NCBI GenBank assembly: GCA_946811695.1 | Contig: OX328132.1 | Coordinates: 55,032,909-55,096,908 of the forward strand | DNA from: Gonocerus acuteangulatus | Lineage: Eukaryota; Arthropoda; Insecta; Hemiptera; Coreidae | Direction: 5' to 3' | Length of the DNA: 64,000 bases | In this document: positions 41,994 to 53,449 of the stretch, piece after piece | How positions within the stretch are numbered: the stretch's first letter is position 1 | How the letters are laid out: each line of letters starts with the position of its first letter | Made by a program: the position numbers and the translations under genes | The notes under the pieces: generated by a model | What the model was told of the DNA's origin: nothing | The model's input: the letters and a program-made list of their open reading frames with translations, nothing else | Database searches by the model: none

Positions 41994-43544
41994 AATGAAT
42001 GATTGAGTTTATTAATGAAACATATTTGAAGTTCGATATAAGTTAATAAGATAAAATGGTTTGAAAGAAAATGTAATGGTATTGAAGGAGGATAAGTAAA
42101 GCTAGGTAGGCGGCACGAGTGATCCGAGCCCTTCAATACTGTTTTGTGTACGTGCCGAAAGTTGGGGTTGATGTAGGAGAGGGTGAGAGGGAGGAAGGGC
42201 GAAAGGGTTGCGAGGGTTGAGTGGAAAGGAGGTAGAAGAGGAAGAAAGAAGGAGGGATTAGGAGGGTGGGAGGAGGTAGAAGAGAGGATGAGTATGTAAA
42301 ACTGGGAAAGGGGGAGCTAATTTATGTGTTCTAATAAGATGAATCAATAGGTCGACGGTGGCGGAGAGCTCATACATAGTGGATCCCGGGTAGCTGGGTA
42401 GATGCGGGGAGGTTTCGCCTCCCCCCTAGAATCCCGGGTAGATGGGGAGGTTAGACCCCCCCCCCAGCTCCAGCCTTTATGAATATTCATATAGGCTTCT
42501 TAGCTACTGTCGCGCGATGGATTGGTAATTGGGAGTGACACCCAACCCTCCCGCTCGATACACAACCCCCGGCCCAACGGCCCTCATTCCAGTTTTAACT
42601 CCTTTGACTTCAAGTAACTTTTCAATCATTTCCATTATCATATTTCAAATCAGCATAATTATGAAAAAAATCTAAACTTCATCGAATGTTTCGCCCTTTT
42701 TTCCCATCCATTGACTCCCACTCCTCCTTCATTAGTCTTTGGAATTTATTTTCATTTTCCGCCTTTGTCATTTGATCACGTCCCTCCGTGGACATTCTGA
42801 AGAGACCCCCAATAATGTTGAACTTTACTTTATATGAAAAGCTTTCATCCTCTTTGTTTAACTCCTTTTACGTTTTCTTATTTCTTTTCAACGGACTACT
42901 TCATTATTATCTTTTACCCGACATGTTTCTTGTTTTGTGTCGCACCTTGCCAGGGGCTTTCATTGTTGGGAAGTCCTGTCGTAGGAGACTTTCTTGTTGA
43001 ATCGTTTTATTGTAGTGCCTTAATTTGGAGACCGTCGTCATTGACATTGGTTGGAGTACTGTGGATTACTAATGAGCTAGAAGGCATTCTTGTAGTTAGT
43101 TAGTAGGTCTGGCTCCACAAACTAAACCTAGTACTATCCTAACGGTGGTTTGGAAATGACCTTATGTCGAAAGCGTTCGCCCAAAGTACTCCAACCAATG
43201 CCGTCATGTTCCCTCGCTTGAGTCGGGAGTAATGCTTATTATTACTCCTGAGTCAAACAAGAGAAAATAACGATAGGACTTCGTAAAATGGCGAACGCCT
43301 GAAAAGGCGAGAATTTCGGGCAAAAGAAATAAAATGAAGTAGTCAATTTCAACGAATGGTGTACTACTTAATACCCTTTGCTATTTAAAAGAAATAAAAA
43401 AAAGTAAAAATAGATATACATTGGGTCTTTTAGCAGAATTAAAAATGTGTTCTATTGAATAGGCAATAGGTCAATAATTAAAACGTTTTGAGTAATCCAT
43501 TAGGTGAGGTCCGCCAGTAAGTGTATTGAGAACCATGGGCGTCT
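41991..43544. other. Non-coding stretch
   Basis: Purine-rich block 42165-42320 and C-runs near 42423 and 42459. Forward frames 42788-43103 are hydrophobic and overlapping without a domain. No gene called. Confidence 0.4.
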
Positions 43545-43855
43545 ATAGAAAATAATTTCGGGGGGGGGGGGGGGGGGGGGTTATTGTAAATAACAATTTA
43601 CAACATTATTGTAAATAACAATAACATTATTGTAAATAACAATAACATTATTGTAAATAACAATTTACAACCTTTAATAGTTTTAGGCAACTAAAACGCT
43701 ATTTCATTATAAATAAAATATTTTGTATGAACTAAGTGATCTTATTTGATTTATTTTTAAGGGCTTTTACAAATTTTTAACGTCAAATCAAAATTTCGGG
43801 AGGGGCGTGGGGCTGCAGCCCCCTCAGCCCCATTTTGAGGACATACCATCGGTTT
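43545..43855. repeat. Dispersed repeat with GC-rich ends (copy 2)
   Basis: Begins GGGCGTCTATAGAAAATAAT, then TTCG and a run of about 20 G; ends AATTTCGGGAGGGGCGTGGG then GCTGCAGCCCCC. The core GTGATCTTATTTGATTTATT matches 1436-1680. Within it, TTATTGTAAATAACAATAACA repeats about four times at 43581-43670. Confidence 0.6.
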
Positions 43856-44111
43856 GAGACCGAACCTATGGACGAGCGCTTTCGACATGCCAAATCGTTC
43901 TCATGCCCCTGTTGAAGTATCACTTAGCGTAGTATGCGGAGCCCAAGGATTAATAATGGGTAATTATAAATACTATGACTTTGAACTACTTCAACGAGAA
44001 TATTAACGAGACAACCAATGCCAATGACGAGGGTCTCCAAAGGAAGGTACGTGTCTCAGCTGGAGACGTGATTCGCGTTTGATCCATCATTTTTTAATAC
44101 AGCAAACTCGC
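43856..44111. other. Non-coding spacer
   Basis: No gene or element recognised. Confidence 0.35.
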
Positions 44112-44116
44112 TTAGA

Positions 44117-44133
44117 ATAGAATAGAATAGAAT
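44117..44133 (-). repeat. (ATTCT)n LINE tail
   Basis: Pentamer run directly after the LINE 3' UTR; short tandem tails of this sort are typical of CR1-like and related LINEs rather than those with poly(A). Confidence 0.7.
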
Positions 44134-44342
44134 AATATTTATTTCCAATAACTCTTTTTCGAGACGTGGACAAGTCATATAATAATATTATAATACATTT
44201 AACACTACTTTTGCAAATTTAAGTCAAGATGCCAGTCCGGATGTTAAATTTATTTCAAAAAATTCTTCCGTTGTATAACAAGTTCTTTGTCGGAGTATTC
44301 TTTTCAGTTTCTGGATAAGTCTTGTGGTCGGCTGGATGTTTC

Positions 44343-45077
44343 TTAATTCCTCAAATTGAGACATAACTCCTCCACAAAATTCCACTCCTTTCCTATAAAA
44401 CGTTGTCGTATGTTTCTGAATTTTGATTTTTCCTTTTTGGCGTGTAGAGTAGTAGTGGTCATCTCCATGAATTTTAAATTGGGATAAGTTTTTTTTACAT
44501 ATTTTACTATTGCCAAGATATACAGCGACGGCAGTGTTAAAATTCCTAATTGCTCAAAGTATTTCATGGCTGATGATCTTCTTTTTAGTTTCATAATGTG
44601 CCTTACAATTCTCTTTTGAATCTTGAAGATTTGGATGGCTTGCAATTTGTTACCCCACAATTCAATGCCATATAATTGTGATTCGAAAGTCCCATAATAC
44701 ACACTTATTAAATCCTTTATGTCCAATATCTTTGAAAGATTTTTTATTATGAAGCATGAGGTGTTAAGCTTTTTTTTAATCTTGTCTATATGCTTCTGCC
44801 AGCTGAGATTATTATCCAGTATTAGCCCCAGAAATTTTATACTGCTTGCTTCTTCTATTTTTGTTTGATCAATAGCTATATCTAAAGATTTTTCATTTGT
44901 TCCTATTGCTGAAAAATGTATATATTTTGTTTTTTCTATATTAAGTTTTAATTTATTACTTTTGATCCATGTATCCAGTTTGTCTAGTGTCTGTTCTGAT
45001 GTCCTTTTAACTTCTTCATGTGTCTTTCCCGAAACAAAAATTGTTACGTCATCTGCATAGAGAAATAACTTTAACAT
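44343..45077 (-). pseudogene. LINE ORF2, reverse transcriptase motif C and C-terminal region
   Basis: 244 residues. It opens with LFLYADDVTIF, holding the catalytic YADD pair (motif C), then KLNIEKTKYIHF and IKFLGLILDNNLSWQKHI (motif E and thumb). It continues with YYGTFESQLYGIELWGNK, FKIQKRIVRHIM and LGILTLPSLYILAIVKYVK, the usual C-terminal signatures of jockey/CR1-like ORF2. It is out of frame with the upstream palm by one base near 45065, where the upstream frame runs into a stop just past LENVKVISLC. The stop at 44343 looks like the natural end. Together with the upstream pieces, the ORF2 product nicks DNA and copies the element RNA by target-primed reverse transcription. Confidence 0.9.
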
Positions 45078-46137
45078 TTTCTAAATAAGACACTAAGTCA
45101 TTTATGTAGAGTATGAAAAGCAGCGGACCCAAAACAGAACCTTGTGGGACACCTCTCTTTACATTTTTCATTTCTGATCTGTTGCATTCGCTATTTACTA
45201 CCACATATTGCTTCCTATTATTTAGATACGATTCTAAAAGTTTTTTTGCGTTTCCTCGAATACCAAAAGCCTGTAATTTTTTTATTAGTATTTCATGATC
45301 AACCAGATCGAAAGCTTTTGAAAGATCAGCAAATATAGCTATACATTTTTCTTTCTTGTCTATATTTTCCCTAATTTCATTTGTCAGTCTTATTATTCCA
45401 TTAACGGCCGATTTCTTTTTACGGAAACCATATTGATTTTCTAAAAGAATGCTTTTTTGTTCAATCCAGCTTACTAGTCTTGTACTTATGGCTTGCTCAA
45501 ATATTTTTGATATTATTGGTAAAATTGCTACTGGACGAAAATTTACAATTTTTTTACTTTTATTACTTTTCTGCACTGGCTTTATTTTAGCAATTTTCAA
45601 ATCATCAGGAAATATTCCTTCAGAAAAACAAAAATTAATTATTCTCTTGATAGGTTTCTCAATTAGGGGGCCAATTTCTTTTAATATAACATTATTTAGA
45701 TAATTTACATCGAAACTGTTTTTATTTTTTAATTTTTTAATTATTTGTTTCACTTCAATTTCTGTGACTGGATAAAGGAATATGCTTTCATTGATACAAT
45801 TTTTCATGTCACGAATCGTTACTTTTTTCTCCATAAAGGATTTTTCCGTTTCACTGATTTCTGGCAATGTTGTAAAATAAGTATTAAATATTTCAGCCGA
45901 TTCTAAATTATTCTGTATTTGACCTTCAATTTCTAGAATAATGTCACTCCTTATTTTATTTTCCCGATTTTTTTGCTCGTTAATTATGTTCCAAAGTGCT
46001 TTATTTTTATTATCTGAATCACTTATTGTTTTAGCATAGTATAGTTTTTTTGCACTAATTATTACTCTTTTATATACTTTTTTATATTTTTTATAGTAAT
46101 TGATGACCCTATCATTATCCTGTTGCTTCTTTTTCAA
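45049..46137 (-). pseudogene. LINE ORF2, linker and reverse transcriptase palm
   Basis: 362 residues. The first 100 form the linker between endonuclease and reverse transcriptase (YYKKYKKVYKRVIISAKKLY, ALWNIINEQK). Then come the fingers and palm: KIKPVQKSNK, NFRPVAILPIISKIFEQAIS, QYGFRKKKSA, then FADLSKAFDLVDHEIL (motif A with catalytic Asp) and RGVPQGSVLGPLLFILYIND (motif B). A single-base frameshift near 45065 separates it from the YADD piece. Its start at 46137 is artificial: the same frame reads WITRGITISAEKLRILHELK upstream to about 46200, joining the endonuclease across the second frameshift. Forward-strand frames at 45113-45703 are shadows. Confidence 0.92.
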
Positions 46138-46202
46138 CTCATGGAGAATTCTAAGTTTTTCCGCTGAGATAGTGATACCCCTGGTTATCCATTTATTATT
46201 CT

Positions 46203-47240
46203 TTATTTTTCTTTGTTATACCTGATTTTATTTAAAGGAAGGAATTCATTTATATATCCAAACAGGTTTTTCTGAAAAATATTATACTTTTCATTAACTC
46301 TAATTTCATGATTATTCATCTCCTCCCATTTCTCTCCTTCCAGAGCTTCCTTCAGTTGAACTATTCTACTCGGTTCTATGAATCTGATTACTTTCATTCT
46401 ATTCCTTCCTTTTTCCTGATAGATCTCCTTCTTTAGTTCTATTTCTATTGCATAATGATCCGAATATCCTGTAGATATCACCCTAGTCTCTACATGATCT
46501 TGTAAGTTAGACACTACAAGATCTAATAAAGTCCCACTATTATTAACCACTCTTGTTGGTTTATCCACTAGGTTTATTAAGTTAAACCTTTGAAACACAC
46601 CCATTAATTTCTGTTTTCTTGAAGTATTTTCCAATAAATTTACATTTAAATCTCCAGTCAAAATAATTCCCAAGTTGTTATCCTTAGATATGTCCATTAA
46701 AACATCTTCCATTTTATTTATAAAGTTATCAAAATTCCCCTTCTCCGATCTGTAAATTGTTAATACAGCCATTCGATTTTTTCTATTTGTTTTATTTTGA
46801 ATTTCGACTAGGCTCAACTCCATATCATAAAGAATACCATGCTTTTTTACTAATGTTTCTCTAGATTTAGCATCAAACTTTTCTAAAAAATTACTTTTTA
46901 TCCAAATGCATGATCCTCCATGTCTTCCCTGTTCTCGAGAAAAACTTGAAAACAAAGTATAGCCACTAATTGACGTGGCGTTGAGTTCTTCCTCTGCCAT
47001 CCAATGTTCATTTAATGCAATAATATCATATTTATAGTTACTTTTTGTAATAAATATATTAAATAAATCTATTTTGTTTTTCAGACACTGTACATTATGA
47101 TTTAATATAGTCAATGTTTTCCTATTATCTCTAGATAAAGACTGAGGATTAGCCCAGCGTGAGGATTTAGCTATCTTAGCTTCTGTCAGTTCTTCTCCAG
47201 CATAGCTAGTGGTCGTTTCGAGAATATTTACATTTGTCAA
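46203..47240 (-). pseudogene. LINE ORF2, apurinic/apyrimidinic-type endonuclease
   Basis: 345 residues with the endonuclease/exonuclease/phosphatase fold motifs in order: ILNHNVQCL (Asn), IIALNEHWM (Glu), GRHGGSCIWI, TIYRSEKGNF, LTGDLNVNLL (Asp/Asn), TLLDLVVSN, and STGYSDHYAIEI (SDH catalytic end). This enzyme nicks the target DNA. The frame begins at a TTG at 47240 overlapping the ORF1 stop (TTTGA), and stays open further upstream in this frame, so the true start is undecided; reinitiation after ORF1 is possible. It ends at a stop in an A-rich run (46203-46210), where one base gained or lost separates it from the reverse transcriptase frame. Confidence 0.92.
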
Positions 47241-47581
47241 ACTACCAGGCTCGCTGCCTGGCGCTTGAAGAAAAAACGCCTAAGTACTGCATTCTTAGGC
47301 CATATATTTTCATTTTCAATTTTCTCTTTTTCAGAGAAATCTATGCCTAATTTAAAAGCACAAAGTCGTCCTTTTGTCGCGAGATCCTCAACTGATATAT
47401 TTGTTCCTTGTATCTTTTTGTTAATGTACTGTCTGACCTGTTCTTCTTCAGTGCTCTCTTTTATTTTTCCAAGGTAGTACCATGCTTGTTTTTCTGCTGA
47501 TAACCCTTCCAGGTGAGTACCCGTACCAATTATAGGTACGGGTACTCTGAGATACGAAACAAATAATTGCAAGCAAGCCAA
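47237..47581 (-). pseudogene. LINE ORF1, C-terminal fragment
   Basis: 114 residues, of which the last 85 look like the C-terminal domain of arthropod LINE ORF1 proteins: WYYLGKIKESTEEEQVRQYI, then the closing WPKNAVLRRFFFKR, equivalent to the W-P-x-x-V-x-(V/R)-R-x-F pattern that ends many jockey/CR1-like ORF1s. This protein coats element RNA. The N-terminal part of the open frame (before about residue 28) does not fit the pattern, and the element is probably truncated near 47600. No zinc knuckles are seen. The stop overlaps the start region of ORF2. Confidence 0.7.
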
Positions 47582-47600
47582 AACAACGGAGCGGGAAAAA

Positions 47601-47899
47601 AATCGATTTATAGAACAGCCTCATAATCAGCTTCATGGTTTGGATCTAATAGAACCATACTGATGGAGGCTAACGCATCGTCATGAACAGCCCCGCTCTT
47701 AGCACAAGAAATATTTATTCACCATCAATCAAAACATGTAGTATAGTTATGAATACGAAATTTTCGAAGGATAATAAACAATTTTCCAAATTTTCACGCG
47801 TCACCCGCTCTACGAATGATACCAGGCTACCCTTTATCCTTGGACAGATCGTACAGCTGTGTTCATAGCAACCGCATTATTTTGGGAAGCTTTTTCTTC
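47601..47899. other. Non-coding spacer
   Basis: No gene or element recognised. Confidence 0.35.
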
Positions 47900-48037
47900 G
47901 GCGCAGACGTCCATGGTGTAGCCGAAAATTTTCTCAACGGGTCCTAAGATGAGAAAAATTCCTGCTGCCGGCGGGACTGGAACCCTATCTCCCTCATGAG
48001 AATCCAAGAGGTTAGCCACAGGACCACGGGGAGACCC
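47900..48037 (-). mobile_element. SINE-A, tRNA-derived copy with shortened tail
   Basis: Minus reading: GGTCTCCCCGTGGTCCTGTG, the B box GGTTCCAGTCCC, then GCAGCAGGAATTTTTCTCAT and GAAAATTTTCGGCTACACC. It matches SINE-A head and body; the tail hairpin is lost or very diverged after 47905. Confidence 0.75.
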
Positions 48038-48879
48038 TGCTCCTGTTTCTAATTTATATTATATTTAATGAAATTCGAGAAAAAATTAATAATTTGTTAC
48101 CTTGGAGTTCAACTCCTAGACAACTAGTGCAGAATATCTCATTTAAAATTGAAGATTTGGGTATTATGTTTCTGTGGAAAATATTTCATCACGCCTAACC
48201 ACAGATAATTATCTGAATTATCATCTATCAGAGAAAGAAATAAGAAGGAAAAAGAGGCCATCCTCTAGGGGACAGTCTGCCCTCACAACCGGACGTTCGG
48301 GGAGGAGTGCTGCCGAGGGGAAGTGGATAAAAAACACTCAAATCTAGACCATTACGGAAGTAGGGGCACGGTCCCGCACCGGAACGGAACAAAAAATTAT
48401 CTGCTCCGTATGACATTTAATGCTGATACATATTTAATACTTCGTCCCTTAGTTTGGGAATGAGTTTCATTTTATTTCTAAATGTTTTTGAGAGATCCGG
48501 GGCCTGGGAGAGGGGACCGGGATGGCACGGCTCAATTATTCACAAGTTCCCTTTGATTTTTGAGTCTGAGTGGAGAGGTGAACCCTTAGCCTTATCTTAC
48601 ATCAATATCAGCTATTAAAGGAGATTGAAAACTTCACAAACTTTATCTAATGCTCTTTAAACATTAAAAGACTTTAGACAGTCTAGCTAGAGAAATACTG
48701 GAAAAATTTACAAACATTGTAAAATTGACTTAAAATAATAATTTTGTATATCTGATGCGTTGTGAACTGCTCTCTATCAAATTGCCTGAGGAGGAACATA
48801 TGGACAAGGGAGAATTAATTTTTTATTAAATAATAAACAGCCTTGAAATAGTAGGAGAATATGACATCCATCATTTGGG
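48038..48879. other. Non-coding stretch
   Basis: No element recognised; the minus-strand frame 48228-48416 has no domain. Confidence 0.4.
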
Positions 48880-49345
48880 ATTTCCTTGAGTCGCTGAGCA
48901 CCACATCCGTGGTCCGTAGGAAGTTAAGGCAATAGAAAACAGTTGGGGTTCTGCGAGGGTCGTTTGGGCTACCAAATGCCTGCTCCCCGAGGAACGTAAG
49001 TTAAGGCAGACAGTAGAACACGACTAAGTTGCTGGGCTTACACACTCCTGGATGGTAAGGCAGATAGTAGCAAATAGCAAGTCTGTGCCAGAGTCACTGT
49101 GATTCCCCATTCCTCCACCCGGAGGATGGCAAGGCTGACAGTAGAATATATCCAGGGTGTGCATGAGTCACTGTGATGCCACATCCCCGCTCCTTGAGGA
49201 TGCGCAAGGCAGACAGTAGAAAATGACGAAGTCGCTGGTCTAACACACCCCTGCTTCCGAAGGATGGTAAGGCAGGCAGTAGAATGTGGCTGGGGTTTGC
49301 CCGAGTCCCCGCATGGGCAACCACATCCCTGCTCCTATTTCCTCC
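48880..49345. repeat. Minisatellite of about 55-75 bp, six units
   Basis: The core AAGGCAGACAGTAGAA recurs near 48925, 49012, 49060, 49131, 49207 and 49269. Each is followed by variants of GAGTCACTGTGATGCCACAT and CCCTGCTCC..GAGGATGG. Unit length varies because some units lack the middle block. The minus-strand frame across it is a by-product. Confidence 0.8.
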
Positions 49346-50674
49346 TCATAACCCTATTAATCCGTTGTTCTTTAATCAGTCCACAGGACACTAACTAATT
49401 TTTCCCTTTCCATATGGCCGTCTCCCTACGGGACAAAGGAAGGGTCTCGCCTAATTCCATTCTCTCCTCTCAGCTAAACAAAACTTCAAAGATGGTTTTC
49501 GTTTTTTTCCACTTTTTTTCGACGAAGCCCGAGAATTTTTTTAATCAAGTACACTATGTGACGAACGTGAATTGATTTTGTTCATCGTGATCTGAATGAA
49601 TAATAATCGTTTGACGACCGACCCTTCGGACTTCCCCACGTGATTACTCCAAATTCAATTATTACTAATGGTGATCAATATCATTTTCGTTTATCAGTGT
49701 TAAGATAGCATCTTATCCTTTACTAATCTGCTGCTCCATTCCAATTTTACTAAACCAATGTAGTCTCTCATAGTATTGGAATATTTATTTATTTGGGGGG
49801 GGGGGGGGGGTATGTTTATAATGTATAGGGGAAATATCCTCTAACTGATTACTATTACAGATGGGGCGGATTTCGTTAGGGGTTTATGGCTATTGTAGTC
49901 TGGTTGTAATTTATTTTTACACTAGTTGTATTAATTGTTCTTATTTGGACTATTAATTTGTTATTGGAATATAATTAAATTATCATATTTTTCTAAAAAA
50001 CTATCCGATGTATGTTCACTTATGTACAGAAGCGTAAAACATTTTGAAATATAAATTCTTAAAACGAGTATTAACTACTGTAGCGTATCACATTGTCTCT
50101 ATTTTTTTTGTCGAGTAATACTGGCGACTGCAAATTTGTGTGTGTATTGGTGGGGGGGGGGGGAGGTAAAGGGTGTGAAGTGTGACAAGTGCCTTATTGA
50201 GGGAGGAGGGTTGCCCTGTCGCACATTTGGACGCGTGTATACCATGCTCCATCGCGTCTCCAGCCGCGTCCGTATCAGCAATACACGTCATGCTGTATTA
50301 ATAAAACTACCCCCCCCCCTCCAATGTCAGAGTACGCTTTCTATTCAGTTTCTCACATTTTCACTAAAAGTGTGTTATCAAACTTTCAATATATTAAATT
50401 GGTGAGTTGTTGAAGTCGCCAAAAAGTAGATAAAATGTTTAGTTCAAAATAGTTCGAAGACTGTAGAGATTAACCAGTGTGGATTCGGTCGTGAAAGTAA
50501 GTGAAACTAAATTTTAAAATTAAAATGCGATTTTATTGCCAACATGTCGGCTTAAATTTCAAAGGCTGTAAACAATAATGGGCATAACACGTACTGATTA
50601 CAATGTATTTATAAAACAATTAATCAATAAATAAATAACAATAATAAAAAAGGACCCATTTAATGATTTCAAAG
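49346..50674. other. Non-coding stretch with G runs
   Basis: A G run at 49795-49810 and one at about 50151-50163, plus a C run at 50310-50319. Frames on both strands at 50088-50405 overlap and show no domain. No gene called. Confidence 0.4.
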
Positions 50675-50840
50675 GTCAAGTTTATTAACCAGCAGAATCC
50701 TTCCACCATAACTCAGAGAAATTCGTGCCAAACCAATCTTACGGAACCGTTTTTCCGTTACTAGTCATTCAGGTTCATGTTCTGTAAGATTTTGATCATG
50801 GGAAATCTAATGAAACCATTTTCAAGGTCATATCTGGGCG
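50675..50840. repeat. Dispersed repeat R (copy 3, left part)
   Basis: ATTAACCAGCAGAATCC at 50696 matches 13683 and 6888. The continuation resumes after the TIR element at 52013-52210. Confidence 0.55.
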
Positions 50841-52012
50841 ATTCCACAGAAAAGTAGCACTTTTTGGTTTTAGTCAATTATTCAGCCCGTATTGAAAATA
50901 TTAATATTTTTCCTTTTCAGTAAGATGATACAAAACTATTTTGAATCTAACCTATCACTGGATGAGCTATAACAACCATTGATCTGGAGCTGGAGCTTTG
51001 CTTTTTTTCATTATGCCCTCACGAATGTAGCTGGAATAGAAAAAACTAAAAAATATTATCATAAAGGATGACAAAAGCTTCACTAATGTCTGTCACTCAC
51101 AATTTTATCACTCCCCTGTCACAATGAAAACACAACATTTGTGAAGTGTAAACGTGGGTTTTTATTTTTCCGTCAGCTAATTTATAATCTTAATGTACAC
51201 AAAAACAAATGATTTCAGTTTGATTTTGATTTCTGGAAAGAGATCTGCTTTGAAAGTTTTTTTCAAGTAAAATGACGAGTTGTAAATATTGTTTATCACT
51301 CCCCTACTCTTCATAAAAAATCAGTTGATTTTTATTCTTGAGATTCGATAATATTGTTTGATAACTACCACAAAACACTTTATTTAGATGTCATTAAAAG
51401 CTTTTAATTATAAACAGGGTGTGCTACAGGTGATCCAAACCTTAAAATTATCATTCCCCTGTTTCTCACTTCCCTGTCAATTATAGTACAACACTGAGGC
51501 ACACGAAGAATTTTATATTCAAAAGCAAGACTTTGTTTGGAAATTTATACACAAACCTTTGGCCTAGTAGTATTAGCTTCTGTTCTGTTAATCTATTAAA
51601 TAAAAATAATTTACAAAAATGTGCTTTTTTTCACTTTTTCTCAACAGGGAAGTAAGGATTAAATTTTTACGTCAGTACTAAAAATATTGTTTAATTATAT
51701 TTTCCCAAGAAGTGTTTTTGTCAATGCTTTTGCCATTTCCCCGGTTTAATATACCATGCCATATCTTCAGAATGGCAGGTAGAAAAATATACTGCTAAGA
51801 AATATTGTTTTTTTACTCTTATTCTCATTCCCCTGCAACCCAAAAACAAAATGGCTGTTTTTTGGCCACTTAGGCCATGAAAACTAATTGACCAATGCTT
51901 TGATAATATTAAGTTAGACATGCTTTATTATCTCTGAGGTAAAAATCTAACAAAGAGAATGAAAAAAGAAAAGAAAAAAGTTTTCACCAAAAGTGCTACT
52001 TTTCTGTAGAAT
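50841..52012. mobile_element. TIR element of unknown superfamily, non-autonomous
   Basis: ATTCCACAGAAAAGTAGCAC (then TTTTTGG) at 50841 faces CCAAAAGTGCTACTTTTCTG (then TAGAAT) at 51987-52012: about 26 bases inverted with two differences. Length 1172 bp. No transposase frame. CACTCCCCTG or CATTCCCCTG motifs recur at about 51109, 51295, 51453 and 51824, with a relaxed one at 51467 and an inverse at 51641. It splits dispersed repeat R. A clear target duplication is not visible. Confidence 0.65.
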
Positions 52013-52215
52013 CTATTACTGTTGTCAAAGAAAATGAAAAAAGAAAATACGTTTTCCTTCGGATTGTTGGATAAATTCCTGTATATCTTGAAACTGGTTC
52101 GGAAATCGTATTAAATGTAAAGAATCTATTCGAAAGGTTTTTAAAGTTCCTACAAATAAGGTTCTTATGTAATTTCTATGATGTTGCTTCACTTTGAAAT
52201 TTCGTTTTACAATTT
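52013..52215. repeat. Dispersed repeat R (copy 3, right part)
   Basis: AAACTGGTTCGGAAATCGTA and GCTTCACTTTGAAATTTCGT match 13750 and 13883 in order. Confidence 0.55.
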
Positions 52216-52321
52216 TAAATTTGTTGAAAAAATATTAACATAAAATATTAGCTCTTTCTATTCTAAGCTTTACCAATGACTCTTTACAAATAACATAGTT
52301 CATGCGAGTCACATCTTTTTA

Positions 52322-52358
<37 letters not shown>

Positions 52359-52708
52359 GTTAGTAGTACATTTCTATGAGGATGTTAGAGCGATGCACAT
52401 TTTAGAAGGTAAATAAATTTACTTTATCATTTCATTCATATCTATATATAGGAGAGGATGCCCTCCCGCGGTCATTACTCTGTGCCTTCCCAATTGTTCC
52501 GTATCTTCTTGCCCCCTAACATATTTTCAGAGTATTCAATTTCACAAGAATCACTTCCTGTTTACTCTGACTGGGGTATTTGATTTTAATAACATGCCAC
52601 CTCCTCAGGGGCCATTACACCCTCGCATGTGGTCAGCTCGCCACCCATATTAAGACTGGCGTGTGGCGAGTACTGTGTTTGACCTATACCATATATTCAA
52701 AAAAGTAA

Positions 52709-52715
<7 letters not shown>
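52216..52715. other. Non-coding stretch with long T run
   Basis: T run of about 31 bases at 52326-52356. Nothing else recognised. Confidence 0.4.

Positions 52716-52750
<35 letters not shown>
52716..52750. repeat. (TA)n microsatellite
   Basis: TA run with one slippage. Confidence 0.9.
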
Positions 52751-52751
<1 letters not shown>

Positions 52752-52790
52752 CCACTCACAAATGAAATTTCAGATGTCGCTACTAAAGTT

Positions 52791-52824
<34 letters not shown>

Positions 52825-52997
52825 TTTTTTTTTACGGCGCATCTACATCTAGGCCATTAGCGCCGACATCCAGGGTGCAGCCAGGAATTTTCTCAACGAG
52901 CCGTGAGATGGGAAAATTCTTGCCCCCGGTGGGGATCGAACCCACCATCTCCCGCTTATGAATATAAGGCGCTAGCCACTAGACCACGGGAGACCCC
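52791..52997 (-). mobile_element. SINE-A, tRNA-derived, complete copy
   Basis: Minus reading: GGGGTCTCCCGTGGTCTAGT (A box), GGTTCGATCCCC (B box), GGCAAGAATTTTCCCATCTC, GAGAAAATTCCTGGCTGC, then CGGCGCTAATGGCCTAGATG, TAGATGCGCCG and an A-rich tail of over 40 bases. The tail stem CGGCGC/GCGCCG is perfect. The best-preserved copy in the window. Confidence 0.9.
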
Positions 52998-53449
52998 ACT
53001 AAAGTTGTTACTCTTCTTTCTCTTTCCCGATTCTCTAAGCACAAAGCTCATTTACCTTCAGCATTATAAGACAGGTAAGTAAAAGTACCAAATAGAAAAT
53101 TAGATCACTAAAAAGTGCCCTTGATCATGAACCTCGGTCAGAATGAAATATTATCCGGATGGAAGAAGAGGAAAAAAAAATATTGGTGCAACTAATGGAA
53201 GGGACATAAAGAAGCTAAAATCAGTAATATTTTATTATGGAAATTGGAAGGGAGGACTGGGAGGAATGGAGGGAGGGGGGGGAGATCCGTCATAATCTAA
53301 AGAGATGACAATCATAAAGATATAGGTGGGGGTTGGGATCTGCCAAGGACGGCCTTCGTTAGCACGGCTCAATGAGAAAGCTATTATTCTCTTTACTTTC
53401 TTCATTTGCCCAATAAACCGGATCGTTATTTCATTCCGGTCAGTGCTCC
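52998..53449. other. Non-coding stretch
   Basis: Purine-rich 53240-53290. The forward frame 53326-53583 runs into the minisatellite and is not a gene. Confidence 0.4.

Larger units (their letters stand above)
44112..47600 (-). mobile_element. Jockey/CR1-like LINE, nearly full ORF2, 5'-truncated
   Basis: In minus-strand order: the C-terminal end of ORF1 (47581-47237), ORF2 with apurinic-type endonuclease (47240-46203), reverse transcriptase (46205-45049) and thumb/C-terminal region (45077-44343), then a 3' UTR of about 220 bases ending in an AATAAATATT-like stretch and an (ATTCT)n tail (44117-44133). Only two single-base frameshifts (about 46205 and 45065) disrupt ORF2, so the copy is fairly young. 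Most of ORF1 and the 5' UTR are missing beyond about 47600. Confidence 0.9.

Noticed and set aside
44453..45703. Forward-strand open frames opposite the LINE reverse transcriptase
   Set aside because: They are antisense shadows of a clear coding sequence on the minus strand.
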